NCBI GenBank assembly: GCA_944380925.1
Contig: CALWJD010000002.1
Coordinates: 62,001-126,000 of the forward strand
Direction of reading: 5' to 3'
Source: UMGS1491 sp944380925
GTDB taxonomy: Bacteria; Bacillota; Clostridia; Oscillospirales; Acutalibacteraceae
Length of the DNA: 64,000 bases
Numbering within the stretch: position 1 is the first letter of the stretch; each line of letters opens with the position of its first letter. Under the pieces are notes generated by a model. The model did no database searches. It was not told the DNA's origin and saw only the letters and a program-made list of their open reading frames with translations. Positions 25,458 to 34,293 of the stretch are shown here, in pieces. The position numbers and the translations under genes were made by a program.

Positions 25458-26609
25458 TCAATTTGAAACAACCAAATTATTAACGTCTTGCTGTTTGTTA
25501 AGCACAAAGTCTTCCGTATTTGTAATAAATGAATTCATACCAATATAGCAATGGTGATCAAGGTAAATCTGATCATTTAAAATTATCAAATTACAAACCG
25601 AATCAACAGGTTTAACTTCATTTATTACCCTTAAAAGCTCCACATAATTCTCGGTATCCTTTATATAAGCTTGCGGCACCATAACGGTAAAAACGTATCC
25701 ATTATCTCCAAAAAGTTTTTCCACAACTTCTTTTTGCTTATGGTAGTACATATTCTCCCTAACGTCAAATTGCTCCACTATAATAGGCTCTATACCTATA
25801 TATTCCTTGACCATCTTCGCAACTGCACGCTTAGTACCTTTCATTTTATAAATTCTAACCGCTTCTTTAACAAGTTTACGAAGCTTTTCTTCACTCCAAA
25901 CGGAAGTGTTCTTCAGCGATAACCAATCCCCAATCCAACTTAAGAAATCTTTTGTTGTGTGATCCACATCATATTTCAAAGGAGTGTTATCAATCTTATC
26001 CTCAAGATCCACATATATGGACTGAAATATTCCCAAAAACCGTTCCAAAAACTTTGAATTATTCTTTTCGTCTTTATATATCTCAGGAAGGTAATCAATA
26101 AATGATACTCTAGGAAACTCAATCTTTATGGAAGAAATCTTTGTAGGCTTCTGATCATAGTTTATAAATTCTATGCAAATCCACATGTACCTGCCTTTAA
26201 ACTCATAAAGTATAACGTCCCTTGGATTTTTATAGCATTTTGCGCCTATGTCATCAAATAAGTCGACCTTTCGATGTACATCTATTCTTTCATCAAAAAG
26301 ATATTTATTTAAATTAACCTTATCAACTCCGCATGAATCTCGTGAAGGGATAATCACTTCCGGAGAATCATTTGCGTAAATTCTGAGTTTATATACTGCT
26401 CCCTGAGGCAAATCAGAATCCAAGCGCAATCGATGCCACACAGTTTCAAATTCCATACTGTCAAATGGGCCTGCTATATAAACACCGTTTTCTCCGCTTT
26501 TATTTTCGGAAACCAGCATATCATCTTTTAATTCTACATTTCTTATAACACTTCTATCTTGCCAATCGGATTTTCTGTTGAGCAAAAAGCTTTTAGCTCC
26601 CGAGGCCAT
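25458..26609 (-). CDS. CIS baseplate protein, phage tail protein I (gpI) type
   Basis: This 383-residue protein has a beta-rich N-terminal half. Its second half matches the P2 gpI-like tail domain: FIDYLPEIYKDEKNNSKFLE, RFLGIFQSIYVDLEDKIDNT, DFLSWIGDWLSL and KLVKEAVRIYKMKGTKRAVA. In P2-like and extracellular injection systems gpI joins gpJ in the baseplate wedge. It follows the second gpJ-like gene by 14 bases. Confidence 0.85.
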   Translation of the reverse strand: MASGAKSFLLNRKSDWQDRSVIRNVELKDDMLVSENKSGENGVYIAGPFDSMEFETVWHRLRLDSDLPQGAVYKLRIYANDSPEVIIPSRDSCGVDKVNLNKYLFDERIDVHRKVDLFDDIGAKCYKNPRDVILYEFKGRYMWICIEFINYDQKPTKISSIKIEFPRVSFIDYLPEIYKDEKNNSKFLERFLGIFQSIYVDLEDKIDNTPLKYDVDHTTKDFLSWIGDWLSLKNTSVWSEEKLRKLVKEAVRIYKMKGTKRAVAKMVKEYIGIEPIIVEQFDVRENMYYHKQKEVVEKLFGDNGYVFTVMVPQAYIKDTENYVELLRVINEVKPVDSVCNLIILNDQIYLDHHCYIGMNSFITNTEDFVLNKQQDVNNLVVSN

Positions 26610-26623
26610 ATTTCATACCCCTC

Positions 26624-28795
26624 CTAATCTCTGTAAAATTCCGAACTTTTTGTGTAATTAAAACTCATACTGTGAATATAATAAACCCCATTTGGAGGAA
26701 TTACAATATCATCGGAAACATTTTTATAACCCACATTTCCAACAGGCACTATACGCAATTTATTAAGCCTTGAAACATATTTAAGGCAATCTATCATACC
26801 AAAAAGATCTCCAAAATGAAGCGTTGTTCCAAGTTCACAGTTTATGTCGTCTATAAAATCTTTTATCGCTTTTTCAATAAGTTTATCTTTTTCTCTGTAA
26901 GAAGAATCCGTAACTATATCTCCACTTATCGAAAGTCCTACATAAGCGGGGCTTACAACCTTAACTTTTGTATTTATAAGCCTATATTTATTGATTTGGT
27001 TCATTATATTTTTTTCAAAACTTTTCGGTAGCGTAAGGCCTATCTTTTTGTTCCACCTGACAGCCACAGTTACACAGTTTTGCTTAAAAACATCTTCCCC
27101 TTCCATGTATCCCGGCAATATCTTAACATTAGTAAATGTCAGTCCCGGTGTTTTTCTGACTATTTCTTCATAATCTTGCACAGTTACCGCACGTCCCGAC
27201 TTTTTAAATAGATTTGCAGCCCTTGCTCTTGCATGCTCTAAGGTTTCTCTATCCTCACCGCCCGTCGCCGGAACAATTTGGTCAACACGTGCAGAATTTA
27301 AAATATTATTTTTCGATATTACCTTGGAAATAATACCTTCTTTTGTATTGGAATTTCCACCCTCCGTATAACGCAAAGAACAAATTCTTATGTTTTTATT
27401 TCCTATCCTTGGCGCCATACCGTGCTCATGATCTCCAAATATAAGCATCTTTCTTAAGTAATCCATAACATAATGCCTATCGTATTTACCTGAGGAAGAT
27501 AGATCGTCTATACTGCTCCATTTATAAAATGTTTCTTCGCCGTCAATCATTTCGCTTATCATAATCTCAAAACTACTTTGAAGCACATTTTGGAAATCCA
27601 TTTCCACGTACTGCGCCGATGTTCCCGTGCCACTTCCTATACACAGCTTATCCTTAAAATCTTGGTCACATGAAACAACCATAAACGCTTCTTCTTCATT
27701 GCGCACACCCGCCACAAGATTCCAAGCCTCGCTTACGTCAACAACAAGTTCGCCGTTTTTAATATCCGATTTAAAAGTTGCCAAATCGGTTTCTACCCAA
27801 CCGCCGTTTTTCTTATAGTAAACATAACTCCGTCCGTAAACGGCTGTATGGGTAAACAATTTAAAAGTGTGATTAGGTAGTATATCCGCTTTCTTTATAG
27901 TGGCATTTTCGCACTTGGTTTCGTTTTGGCAAACACGGAAAACGTTTGGGATTATATTATTTATTCTCGGCGGATAATCATACTCATCGTAATCAAGCGT
28001 TACTCTGATTTTATATTCTTCATTTAAAGGTACAACATCACCCGGCACTTTTATTTTTACAATTCCGGAAAAAAGGAAGTCATAAGTATTATCCTTTACT
28101 ATTTCAAGCTTATGCCAACCCAAAACTCCTTCTTCTTCCCCGTAATACTCCCAGCGTACCTTAGCCATTCTTGCAAATTTATCAACATTTTTAATCGGAT
28201 TGCGTTTTAAGTTATCGCCAGAGTATACCGAAAAATAAAGGTTAAAAATTGAGTCTTTCGGCACTTTGGAATCAAAATTAACAGTAAATCTTCTTACGGC
28301 GTTTTTATCATTTCTTCTATCAATATCTTTACCAAATAAGTAAAAAGTTTTGGTGCCGTCAAATTTATAATATTCTGTTTCCGAAGGAAATTCCGGATTT
28401 TCAAAACTTACGCTCAGGATATTCGAAGCAATCAAAGTTTGGTGGTTAATATTTTCAAAAACCATATTCCCCGAGCGCCACGGAGTCCTTACAGGCAAGG
28501 TAACATCTTCCGAAAGGCCGGAAACATGCAGTAGCGTTTCGGAACCTTTATTTTTATGCATATTAACATCCAAAAGCTTTAAAAACTTTCTTTCAACGCC
28601 CGGCAAAATTCGGTTTAAGTATTCATGCTGAACAGATTTAAGCCATGCAAACAATTCAATAAGAGTGATACCCGGATCGGATTCTTGAAAATCCGTCCAT
28701 TCGGGGTTTATATACCTTATCTGATTTTTTGCTTCATCTAAGATACTTTCAAGCGAAGCATCATTTAAATTTTCAAGTTCTATCATAGCTTTCAC
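26624..28795 (-). CDS. CIS baseplate wedge protein, gpJ-like (second copy)
   Basis: This 723-residue protein shows baseplate J/Afp12-type features. The N-terminus has the wedge signature IRYINPEWTDFQESDPGITL and ELFAWLKSVQHEYLNRILPG; the middle is beta-rich. The C-terminal gpJ domain contains ATGGEDRETLEHARARAANL, then SGRAVTVQDYEEIVRKTPG. Such proteins form the wedge arms around the hub and trigger sheath contraction. Only six bases separate it from the upstream gpJ-like gene. Confidence 0.88.
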   Translation of the reverse strand: MKAMIELENLNDASLESILDEAKNQIRYINPEWTDFQESDPGITLIELFAWLKSVQHEYLNRILPGVERKFLKLLDVNMHKNKGSETLLHVSGLSEDVTLPVRTPWRSGNMVFENINHQTLIASNILSVSFENPEFPSETEYYKFDGTKTFYLFGKDIDRRNDKNAVRRFTVNFDSKVPKDSIFNLYFSVYSGDNLKRNPIKNVDKFARMAKVRWEYYGEEEGVLGWHKLEIVKDNTYDFLFSGIVKIKVPGDVVPLNEEYKIRVTLDYDEYDYPPRINNIIPNVFRVCQNETKCENATIKKADILPNHTFKLFTHTAVYGRSYVYYKKNGGWVETDLATFKSDIKNGELVVDVSEAWNLVAGVRNEEEAFMVVSCDQDFKDKLCIGSGTGTSAQYVEMDFQNVLQSSFEIMISEMIDGEETFYKWSSIDDLSSSGKYDRHYVMDYLRKMLIFGDHEHGMAPRIGNKNIRICSLRYTEGGNSNTKEGIISKVISKNNILNSARVDQIVPATGGEDRETLEHARARAANLFKKSGRAVTVQDYEEIVRKTPGLTFTNVKILPGYMEGEDVFKQNCVTVAVRWNKKIGLTLPKSFEKNIMNQINKYRLINTKVKVVSPAYVGLSISGDIVTDSSYREKDKLIEKAIKDFIDDINCELGTTLHFGDLFGMIDCLKYVSRLNKLRIVPVGNVGYKNVSDDIVIPPNGVYYIHSMSFNYTKSSEFYRD

Positions 28796-28801
28796 CTACC
28801 T

Positions 28802-31800
28802 CTAATTAACCGAAATATTTATGCTGGGCTCACCATAAACAGGAACTACGAAACGTTTTTTCTTGACTTCTTCAAAATCTATCTCTTTTTTGCCTTCAGG
28901 GGTTATAATCCGTGTAAATATATTTATATTTTTAATCCACTTTATTCCCTGTATGGTTTTTATATAGTTATAAATAAACTCTTTTCTCGGGAACTCCCCT
29001 ATTTCCCAGCCATTACCCGAAAAATTGCCTGTTACCGGGTTTAAAAAGCTTTGGAGTTTTGTTTCTATGTTTTTATAAACAGTTTGGTAAGCATTAAAAT
29101 CATCTATAACAACATCTAAATCAACTGACGTTTCCACGTAACCAACTTCAAAAATCCTAAGCCTTGAAGACTGAGAAAGTGTTGCGGGAGCTTTTTCGTC
29201 CATATACTTCCAAATTCTATCTTTTATGCTTTGGAATTTTTCGTACCCTTGCATAAACTTACGCGGAAGCACGGCAACGGACGTAATTCCCATGGCGGTC
29301 TTGCTATGCTCATCAACATGCGATAAACACTTTACTTTATATATATTTCTATCGTTACAGCAAATGGAATCTTCAAAATCCGAAAGAGAAACCAACCTAT
29401 TTCCTCCGGAAATCTGACCAAATATACGCCTTGCCGCATTATCTATTGTTTCTTTATCCACACCACCCATTATGGGGCTTGGGTTATCAACAGATACAAT
29501 ATTTACAAAAGAACGCACGAAATCGCTTACCATATGCTCCTCGATATTTCCGGCTGTTCCGCTGCAAATGCAGTAACTAATTTTTATGCTCTCGTTATAT
29601 TGCGCAGGCGGTATTTTTCCATTGCGACCATCACCAAAAAGAATTTCTCCTTTGGGGCAGTCGATTTCATAAACCCTATCATCCATTCCATAAGCAACAA
29701 GGTTCGAAACAGGCTTCCATTTAACCCAAATATGTTCGAGCCGTCCTTCGCTATCATATTCGGCTTCCGTTAATTCATTATCGGCTCTTAAAAATTCATC
29801 TTGCTCATTTACCGAAATATGCCCTATCTCGTCAACCCAAACGGAAACATTCGAAACGTTTTGGAAAGCAAGACTACAAACTTTGTTTTCCTCGTTTTTT
29901 TCTATAAAGAAGTACTCCGGCGGCCTTGTATCCCGCTGAATTACTCTTACGGCATTAAATTGCATATCTCTTATGACCGGGTATTCCGAAACATTTTCTT
30001 TATCGGAATATTTATCATCGGGATTTACAATTCTTATAAAATACCCTGTTTGACCAAAGAATGTTGCCTTTTTAAAATTATTTTTTCCGATTAACGTAAT
30101 TACCTCGCTATGTGAAAAACCTTCTGTATTATCCATAACATCTATGTGTTCCCACTTAGCGCCTTTTTTGCTATCTTCCGCCCAATACTCCCATTTTAGA
30201 GAAGGGTTAAATCTATGCACTCTTTCTTCTATATCCACAAACACCCTTATCATTCCCTGAGTAAGAGGCCGACTTAAACTAAAATACATTGCGGGGTGAT
30301 TACAAAGAGTTTTTTCCATAACGTCAAATATTCCGGAACTCGTCATGTCAAAAACGTTTTCCTTCATATCGGAGCGAACCATCAACTCCTTTAAAGTATG
30401 GCCTTCGCCTTCGTATTCATATTTTACTTTCATCTCGTGAATATAAGGGGTAATATAATTTGCATAAAAATCAAATTGATTGCGCATCTTGGAAATACGA
30501 GCCCTTATGAAGTATCCCATTTCCGGACCAATTACAATACTTTCTATATCTTCCGGACACTTAAATTTAATCGATCTATGAACATCTTTATCTTTCGGAA
30601 CTTTAAAAAACTCATCGGAAGATTTATCAATATTTAAGCGTGCCCAACCTGAACCGTTCCAATACTCCCATATAACATGTTCAATCTCCACGTCGTCCGG
30701 TTGCAAATCCGCAAAATCCATTTCGCTCATTATATATTTATATTTCTTGTCCGGCGCTTGCGCGTCCGTTTTTATCTTGACGAACTGTATATCAGCGGAA
30801 AGTTCAACAGTTGCACCTTTTTTCGTCATGGCTTCATCACACTTTATCGAAAAAGTATTATACATATTATATTGCTCACCAAACGGGAAAAAGTCGTTTT
30901 TATCAAGTTCAGATGAATCAAAAATATACTTTTCCGGCTCCAAGACCTCCGAAAATGAACGGTACATAACCTTGCTAAGCGATATTCCACCCTCCGGAAC
31001 TCTTTTAAATACGCATCTTATAAATCTGGATTCTTTATCCATAACGGTAGTTACTTGTGACTTATTATTAAATTTTATATTAACCCCGTTATCGGTTTTT
31101 ACAAAAGAATCAACCTTTGCCCATTCTTTGCCGTTATAGTATTCCCAGCTTACATTTTGAGGATCGGAAAATATCTCCGGCAACTTTTTTTGCCCCTTAG
31201 CCGAAAATTTATTATAGAAAGAAAACTCAATATTTGTTTTTGACATATCAAAAACAGTTTCATCGCCAAAATAAATCTCGTGGCATTGCAAATTTTCATG
31301 AAAAACATTATCAAAAACACGAAAGGACTTTGAAGACTCGGCCTCACTTTCCTCGTCTTCTTCTTCGCCACCTACTATGCAACCTATGAAATCAGATTTA
31401 GGCTCTGTAAGGTAAATGCTGTCTACGGAAGTATCTACAACCGAAAGAGGCTCTGTGGTTTCATATACAACTTGTCCTTCATCAGTATCAACATTTGCAA
31501 ATAGTTGCGTCCCTTTATCTATATATTCTCCATCTGAGTTTTCAAGCGCATTAACCACAACCATACCGGTAGAAGACGAGGACGGCCTTAATTTTATTCC
31601 GAGCATATTTAAAAATGTAAGATAATAATTATAGGAAGATTTGTTATAACGGCTTATGGTATTTTCCATCATCTTGCAGAAAACTTTCGAAAAAGTAACA
31701 CCTAAATCAGAACTGTTTTCATCAAAATTCCACTCGGGAGTATACTCGTGCGCAAGTTTTTTGACATTCCCCAATAGGTCTTTATAATCTCTGCTGTCTA

Positions 31801-31819
31801 GTTTCGGGATATTACTCAT
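28802..31819 (-). CDS. CIS baseplate wedge protein, gpJ-like (large, Afp11-type)
   Basis: This 1005-residue protein is a large baseplate J-type component. Seen: an N-terminal HEYTPEWNFDENSSDLGVTF and FCKMMENTISRYNKSSYNYY wedge start, several beta-rich repeats containing WEYWNGSGW-like motifs, and a C-terminal gpJ region with GGVDKETIDNAARRIFGQIS and SLSDFEDSI. It ends with a CDSs-typical wedge-tip segment. Two unequal gpJ proteins in tandem are usual in extracellular injection systems. The acidic stretch GGEEEDEESEAESSK near residue 150 is unusual. Confidence 0.88.
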   Translation of the reverse strand: MSNIPKLDSRDYKDLLGNVKKLAHEYTPEWNFDENSSDLGVTFSKVFCKMMENTISRYNKSSYNYYLTFLNMLGIKLRPSSSSTGMVVVNALENSDGEYIDKGTQLFANVDTDEGQVVYETTEPLSVVDTSVDSIYLTEPKSDFIGCIVGGEEEDEESEAESSKSFRVFDNVFHENLQCHEIYFGDETVFDMSKTNIEFSFYNKFSAKGQKKLPEIFSDPQNVSWEYYNGKEWAKVDSFVKTDNGVNIKFNNKSQVTTVMDKESRFIRCVFKRVPEGGISLSKVMYRSFSEVLEPEKYIFDSSELDKNDFFPFGEQYNMYNTFSIKCDEAMTKKGATVELSADIQFVKIKTDAQAPDKKYKYIMSEMDFADLQPDDVEIEHVIWEYWNGSGWARLNIDKSSDEFFKVPKDKDVHRSIKFKCPEDIESIVIGPEMGYFIRARISKMRNQFDFYANYITPYIHEMKVKYEYEGEGHTLKELMVRSDMKENVFDMTSSGIFDVMEKTLCNHPAMYFSLSRPLTQGMIRVFVDIEERVHRFNPSLKWEYWAEDSKKGAKWEHIDVMDNTEGFSHSEVITLIGKNNFKKATFFGQTGYFIRIVNPDDKYSDKENVSEYPVIRDMQFNAVRVIQRDTRPPEYFFIEKNEENKVCSLAFQNVSNVSVWVDEIGHISVNEQDEFLRADNELTEAEYDSEGRLEHIWVKWKPVSNLVAYGMDDRVYEIDCPKGEILFGDGRNGKIPPAQYNESIKISYCICSGTAGNIEEHMVSDFVRSFVNIVSVDNPSPIMGGVDKETIDNAARRIFGQISGGNRLVSLSDFEDSICCNDRNIYKVKCLSHVDEHSKTAMGITSVAVLPRKFMQGYEKFQSIKDRIWKYMDEKAPATLSQSSRLRIFEVGYVETSVDLDVVIDDFNAYQTVYKNIETKLQSFLNPVTGNFSGNGWEIGEFPRKEFIYNYIKTIQGIKWIKNINIFTRIITPEGKKEIDFEEVKKKRFVVPVYGEPSINISVN

Positions 31820-31903
31820 ATGTTTGAACCGGCATATTAAAATAAACTTAAATGCCTGTGGTTCTTCTCACTCCCTCCAAATAAGATATGAACTTATAAT
31901 CAA

Positions 31904-32284
31904 TTAAATTTCATCGAGCTTTTTTGTAAATCTCTCTTGCGTTGGCTCGATGTTTGTAATATAGTCAACATTTACCTCAACCTTTGCAATCGGGCCATCT
32001 GTTGCTTTGACAGAAACATTAAGATCCCTAATATTTTTTTGCCACATTTCAATTGCAGAACGCACGCTTCTCCTTATATCCGCAATATATATTGGATTAA
32101 CAACTCCAAACATATATGATCTTATTTCCGAACCAAAATTTGGGACAATTTTTCTTTCCTGAAGCTGCGTATCTAAAATCATCCTTATAGATTGCTTTAT
32201 ATTTTGGTTATCCTCAACTGTTTTTATTTTTCCTGTAACCTCATCAAGCTGTATAGGAAACTTCCAACCCGTCAAAACGGCCAT
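31904..32284 (-). CDS. CIS baseplate wedge protein gp25/GPW-like
   Basis: This 126-residue protein is gp25-like. Seen: GWKFPIQLDEVTGKIKTVED, the SIRMILDTQLQERKIVPNFG segment with the family ER motif, and a C-terminal VEVNVDYI strand. In T4, type VI and extracellular systems gp25 anchors the first sheath ring on the baseplate. The start was set at ATG 32284 because GAAGGTGA lies six bases upstream; ATG 32299 overlaps that site. Confidence 0.9.
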   Translation of the reverse strand: MAVLTGWKFPIQLDEVTGKIKTVEDNQNIKQSIRMILDTQLQERKIVPNFGSEIRSYMFGVVNPIYIADIRRSVRSAIEMWQKNIRDLNVSVKATDGPIAKVEVNVDYITNIEPTQERFTKKLDEI

Positions 32285-32304
32285 ATTCATCACCTTCATT
32301 TTTA

Positions 32305-33147
32305 CTAATTAATTTTTGTCATACTTCCTTTTAACTCCAACATAGCACTGGTATTAACTTTTGCTCCACCTTTACCATCAATTGCAACTTGTCCCGTAGT
32401 GCTTTTAATATCCACTCCGCTTTGAGCTTCAATTGTTCCTTTAGCTTTTGCTTTAATTTCAGCATTGTTAACGTCCACTTTAAAATCCTTACCACTACAC
32501 TTTAAATTAAATCCACCGGATTTATCTAATTTAAGCTCATGCTGATCTGCCTTCATAATAATAGAATCTTTAGCTTGCATAGTAATAGTTCCGTTTTTAA
32601 AATCTAACGATAAAAAAGTAGTGCCGTCTTTATTCTTTTCTTCTCCTTCTCTGATTGACACTGTTTCGTTTTCGTCTTCTACTTCTATTACATGTTTTTT
32701 TTCGGTTGTAATTTTTAACTTTTGCTTTTGTTTTTCACAAAAAATTTCTATTTTTATGCCTGCATCTTTTTTTTCGCCCTTCAAGGGTAAAGCAATACAC
32801 ATATCCGCAGCATTGTTATCTTTACCAATAATAAGCGGTGATTTATTTTTAGAGTTATACACGCAACCAACAATTATAGGTTTTGTTATATCGTCATTGA
32901 CGAAAGCGACCAATACCTCATCACCTTGGGCGGGCACATAAACGGTACCGGATTTATTATGAGCCATATCATACATAACTTGAGCAAACGGCAAATTTAT
33001 CCCGTCCTCCACGAGATCAACGGATACCGTATTAAACTTATCGCTATCTTCGGCCTTATTAACTTCCTTAACGACCCCACGCTGAAGGCCCTTACTCCCG
33101 AAGTAATTGGCAAAAACTTTTCTATCAAATAAAATCGGTTCTGGCAA
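32305..33147 (-). CDS. CIS spike protein, gpV/gp5-like
   Basis: This 280-residue protein has an OB-fold start (GLQRGVVKEVNKAEDSDKFN, then GTVYVPAQGDEVLVAF and KPIIVGCVYN). A repetitive beta-prism follows from about residue 150, with short alternating strands such as GTITMQAKDSIIMKADQHEL and AKGTIEAQSGVDIKSTTGQV. This is the spike at the tip of the tube that pierces the target membrane. The start is TTG 33147 behind GGAAGTGA. No PAAR tip motif is present in it or encoded next to it. Spike and hub are separate genes here, unlike fused VgrG/Afp8. Confidence 0.9.
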   Translation of the reverse strand: MPEPILFDRKVFANYFGSKGLQRGVVKEVNKAEDSDKFNTVSVDLVEDGINLPFAQVMYDMAHNKSGTVYVPAQGDEVLVAFVNDDITKPIIVGCVYNSKNKSPLIIGKDNNAADMCIALPLKGEKKDAGIKIEIFCEKQKQKLKITTEKKHVIEVEDENETVSIREGEEKNKDGTTFLSLDFKNGTITMQAKDSIIMKADQHELKLDKSGGFNLKCSGKDFKVDVNNAEIKAKAKGTIEAQSGVDIKSTTGQVAIDGKGGAKVNTSAMLELKGSMTKIN

Positions 33148-33187
33148 ATTTCATTCACTTCCATACAAAAATATATATCTTCAAAAA

Positions 33188-34264
33188 TTAAGCTTCAACA
33201 GACTTCGTCGAATTTAAACGTGCATACGTTTCGTATTTATCACCAAACATACGGTGTTCAACACTCGAAAGCATAAAATCATTGTTTAAAAGCTTACCCT
33301 TATCCTTAACTTTGTAAACCTTTCCCAATTCTAAACCCGGCTCACCATTCATCAGCTTAACCACAATATTTGCAAAATTAAAATTCCTGCGGTTTTGCTC
33401 TATTTCTGAAATGCGCTTCGCATCTTGGTTTGATGACACAGTACCATCAACAATTTGTAACACAGAATCTATATTATTACACATATCAGTAGCGGTTTTA
33501 CCTGATCCAATCGGTTTTGGGGAAGTCGCCTCACCTTTAATAACTTCAGTATAATCTTTAAGATCCTGAGCTACAGTTTCAACTTTTTTGGGAATACCCA
33601 ACAAACTAAGCGATTTCTTTATACCGGAAACAATATTTTTATCAAAAACAGTATTGCTGGAATTTCCCGAATACATATCCACAAAATTAAACTTACCATT
33701 ATCTATAAAAAATAACGCACCGGATAAATACGCCATCCTACAAACAAATTCATAATCACTTTCTCTGTATTGATAAATGGGAATATTAAGTTCAGGCTCA
33801 TTTGAAATAGATATGTTCTTATCCGAAAATTTTCTTGTATAATTCTTAAATATCTCAGATACACTATCCGAATACTTTTTCTTATCCTTCATTAGCTGAC
33901 TTTTACGACTTGACATCATCCACACTTTACCATCCATACAGTTTAGCACAACTATTATCTCACCGTTTGGCGCAATCTCAAAATCCGTAGCTGTAATATA
34001 TCCTATAAATACCGTCTCCGGTTTCTTTGAATAACCCAGTTTTACTTCTATTTTTGCGCCAAACTTTAAATCGCTCATAAATGAAGGGGTATAGTCTTTA
34101 ACTCCGGATCCATCAGATTTTATACGAACCGAACAAACGCTTGCTTCACACCCAACGGTCTTTTGAACATGCACATACGTAACATAAAGGCCTTTTTGCC
34201 CCGAATAAATACTATTGTTGCTATCTTTTACTTTTATTTCAACTGAAGGACGGTAATCACCCAT
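33188..34264 (-). CDS. CIS hub protein, phage late control gene D (gpD/gp27)-like
   Basis: This 358-residue protein matches the gpD/gp27 hub. Seen: YVHVQKTVGCEASVCSVRIK, KLGYSKKPETVFIGYI, YQYRESDYEFVCRMAYLSGA and a C-terminal VKDKGKLLNNDFMLSSVEHR segment. A trimer of this fold adapts the six-fold tube to the three-fold spike. The gene lies immediately before the spike gene, consistent with a two-gene equivalent of VgrG. It starts at ATG 34264. Confidence 0.9.
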   Translation of the reverse strand: MGDYRPSVEIKVKDSNNSIYSGQKGLYVTYVHVQKTVGCEASVCSVRIKSDGSGVKDYTPSFMSDLKFGAKIEVKLGYSKKPETVFIGYITATDFEIAPNGEIIVVLNCMDGKVWMMSSRKSQLMKDKKKYSDSVSEIFKNYTRKFSDKNISISNEPELNIPIYQYRESDYEFVCRMAYLSGALFFIDNGKFNFVDMYSGNSSNTVFDKNIVSGIKKSLSLLGIPKKVETVAQDLKDYTEVIKGEATSPKPIGSGKTATDMCNNIDSVLQIVDGTVSSNQDAKRISEIEQNRRNFNFANIVVKLMNGEPGLELGKVYKVKDKGKLLNNDFMLSSVEHRMFGDKYETYARLNSTKSVEA

Positions 34265-34293
34265 AATAAAACATCCTCTTTATTTTCATAAAA